Shown piece after piece: positions 48,459 to 49,588 of a stretch of 49,588 bases of DNA. The DNA lies in the NCBI GenBank assembly GCA_947630595.1, contig CANRIG010000013.1, positions 1 through 49,588 of the forward strand, read 5' to 3'. Positions within the stretch are counted from its first letter, which is position 1. The number at the start of each line of letters is the position of its first letter. The notes under the pieces are model-generated. The model was not told the DNA's origin. It saw nothing but the letters and a program-made list of their open reading frames with translations, and searched no databases. The translations under genes were made by a program, and so were the position numbers. The stretch comes from an uncultured Lachnospiraceae bacterium. GTDB taxonomy: Bacteria > Bacillota > Clostridia > Lachnospirales > Lachnospiraceae.

Positions 48459-49112
48459 ATGATTGATTTTCCGACCGCAACAGCTGTTCATCGACGATTG
48501 CCGAAAGAAGCGTTCTATAAGCACCTGTCGCTCACAAAAGTACTGAAAGATAAGTTTGTGTCCGATGTGGAAAGAATCATCGTAGAGAACAGCCTTACGA
48601 AAGATACTTTGAATCTGACTGTGGATTCGGAGATAAAGGAAATACTTCTGCTGTCGATAACCTTAAAGAAGCAGGAATTTGACGGAAAGGTAATTGAGGC
48701 GATTGCCAGACAAAATCCACATAAGCTGATCTTTCTGCTTGCGTTTGAGAACAGCCGCCAGCTTGCTTTGTATCACGGTAAACTCTATCGAACGCAGTGG
48801 ATGGATTCCTCGGAAGTAACTTTGAAACCGCGGGGTTTCTCCCTTGATGAAATATGGGACGCCTTTATGGAACAGATCGCACTTTACGAGGAGCGGGCCG
48901 AAAAAACGGACTCCCTCTCGGTGGACGAGCGCCTTGCCCTGCAGGAGCAAATACTGAAATTGGAGAAACTGATAAAAAAGACCGAGGCTGCCGCCTGGAA
49001 GGAACAGCAGTCCAAGAAGCAATTTGAACTTTACACACGTTTGCGTGCATATAAGAAAAACCTGGAAGTTCTAAAGAGCGGCAAAAACACTCCACAATGT
49101 GGAGCGAATTAA
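48459..49112 (+). CDS. DUF4391-like protein
   Basis: A 217-residue protein resembling the DUF4391 family: MIDFPTATAVHRRLPKEAFY, an EILLLSITLKKQEFDGKVIE block, KLIFLLAFENSRQLALYHGK, LYRTQWM, and GFSLDEIWDAFMEQI. A C-terminal coiled coil follows (LQEQILKLEKLIKKTEAAA). DUF4391 proteins are typically found between an SNF2-type helicase and DNA methyltransferase or restriction genes, as here. The biochemical role is unknown, and a substrate- or DNA-binding adaptor is inference. The gene begins one base after the helicase stop, so the two are translationally coupled. Its last codons take part in a hairpin that also reaches the next gene's ribosome-site region. Confidence 0.78.
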   Translation: MIDFPTATAVHRRLPKEAFYKHLSLTKVLKDKFVSDVERIIVENSLTKDTLNLTVDSEIKEILLLSITLKKQEFDGKVIEAIARQNPHKLIFLLAFENSRQLALYHGKLYRTQWMDSSEVTLKPRGFSLDEIWDAFMEQIALYEERAEKTDSLSVDERLALQEQILKLEKLIKKTEAAAWKEQQSKKQFELYTRLRAYKKNLEVLKSGKNTPQCGAN

Positions 49113-49124
49113 AAGGGTGTTTTT

Positions 49125-49588
49125 ATGAGTGAAATGATTAAAAAAGATAACTCGCCAAATAATCTGCAAGCAGAGGATATGTATCTTTCCATCCGAAGCT
49201 ATATCATCGATGCGCAGCGGCAGGTGTATTCTGCTGTCAACATTGCAATGGTGGCTGCGTATTGGAATATCGGAAAAATAATCTATGAAATTTGCGGTGA
49301 GAATGAACGTGCACCGTATGGAAAGCAAATATTGAATGATATTTCTGATCGCCTTACAGTTGAATTTGGAAAGGGATTTACGATCAGAAATTTACGTGCT
49401 ATGCGGCAGTTTTATCTTGCCTTTCCAATTTGGCACACGGTGTGTGCCGAATTGAGTTGGTCGCATTATCGGCTCCTGATGCGGGTAGCAAATGAAAAAG
49501 AGCGAATGTTCTACACGCAGGAAGCGGTAAAATCCGGCTGGAGTGTAAGGCAGCTTGAACGGCAGATCAACACAATGTTTTATCAGCG
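49125..49588 (+). CDS. DUF1016/YhcG-type nuclease (cut by window end)
   Basis: The first 154 codons of a gene that runs off the window. The sequence (EDMYLSIRSYIIDAQRQVYS, AAYWNIGKIIYE, YGKQILNDISDRLTVEFGKG, FTIRNLRAMRQFYLAFP, ELSWSHYRLLMRV) is the DUF1016 N-terminal domain. In complete members it is followed by a PD-(D/E)XK nuclease domain that would lie beyond base 49588. These proteins are common in defence islands and beside restriction systems. The ATG at 49125 has AAAAGGG upstream, 12 bases after the DUF4391 stop. The catalytic part cannot be checked here. Confidence 0.85.
   Translation, partial: MSEMIKKDNSPNNLQAEDMYLSIRSYIIDAQRQVYSAVNIAMVAAYWNIGKIIYEICGENERAPYGKQILNDISDRLTVEFGKGFTIRNLRAMRQFYLAFPIWHTVCAELSWSHYRLLMRVANEKERMFYTQEAVKSGWSVRQLERQINTMFYQ

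Overview
The window looks like a chromosomal segment of a Gram-positive anaerobe of the class Clostridia, most likely the family Lachnospiraceae. Consensus sigma-A promoters and strong AGGAGG ribosome sites are everywhere. It also holds a Tad-type pilus operon with a DUF5702-like gene, an Rpn-family nuclease, a ParB-like/Bmp protein, teichoic-acid-like polymer genes and a MurG homologue outside a cell-division cluster. This is a family-level inference; no rRNA or other taxonomic marker is present. I saw no tRNA, rRNA, CRISPR array or phage structural gene.

Layout. 0.1-2.7 kb: an IS1634/IS4-type transposase, a 35-codon remnant of a flavodoxin-like gene that still has its promoter, operator-like palindrome and terminator, and the divergent Rrf2 regulator. 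2.9-7.0 kb: an Rpn-type nuclease homologue with an internal repeat, then a ParB-like/Bmp fusion and a metallophosphoesterase. 7.0-15.9 kb (minus strand): a seven-gene envelope-polymer operon in the order ABC-2 permease, ABC-ATPase fused to UDP-galactopyranose mutase, CDP-glycerol-type glycerophosphotransferase, IspD/TarI-type cytidylyltransferase, SDR, degenerate SDR, SDR-LicD fusion. Together these suggest a phosphopolyol and galactofuranose-containing glycan made inside the cell and exported by the ABC transporter. 16.1-20.4 kb: a cytidylate-kinase-like protein, a LUD-domain protein and a large TPR/repeat/P-loop protein. 20.4-20.9 kb: a minus-strand transcription unit with near-perfect promoter and terminator but no long ORF, probably an RNA. 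21.3-34.4 kb: a second TagF-like protein, a transglutaminase-like protein, a beta-CASP nuclease, two proteins of unknown function, MurG, an ECF sigma factor, a HIT protein, a soluble histidine kinase, a rhomboid protease with a structured leader, and a GNAT acetyltransferase.

34.4-44.7 kb (minus strand): a complete-looking Tad/Flp pilus operon transcribed from a promoter near 44.7 kb: TadZ, TadA, TadB, TadC, Flp pilin, DUF5702-like, TadE-like, prepilin peptidase, TadE, FHA protein.

44.9-49.6 kb (plus strand, visibly more AT-rich codon use): a defence-like cassette of a small XRE regulator, an SNF2-type helicase with a PLD-like N-terminus, a DUF4391-like protein and a DUF1016/YhcG-type nuclease cut by the window end. 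It looks like the first part of a restriction-like system whose remaining genes lie outside.

A window-wide oddity is that at least six unrelated proteins and two intergenic spaces carry independent, degenerate tandem repeats, which points to slippage-driven expansion of linkers in this genome.
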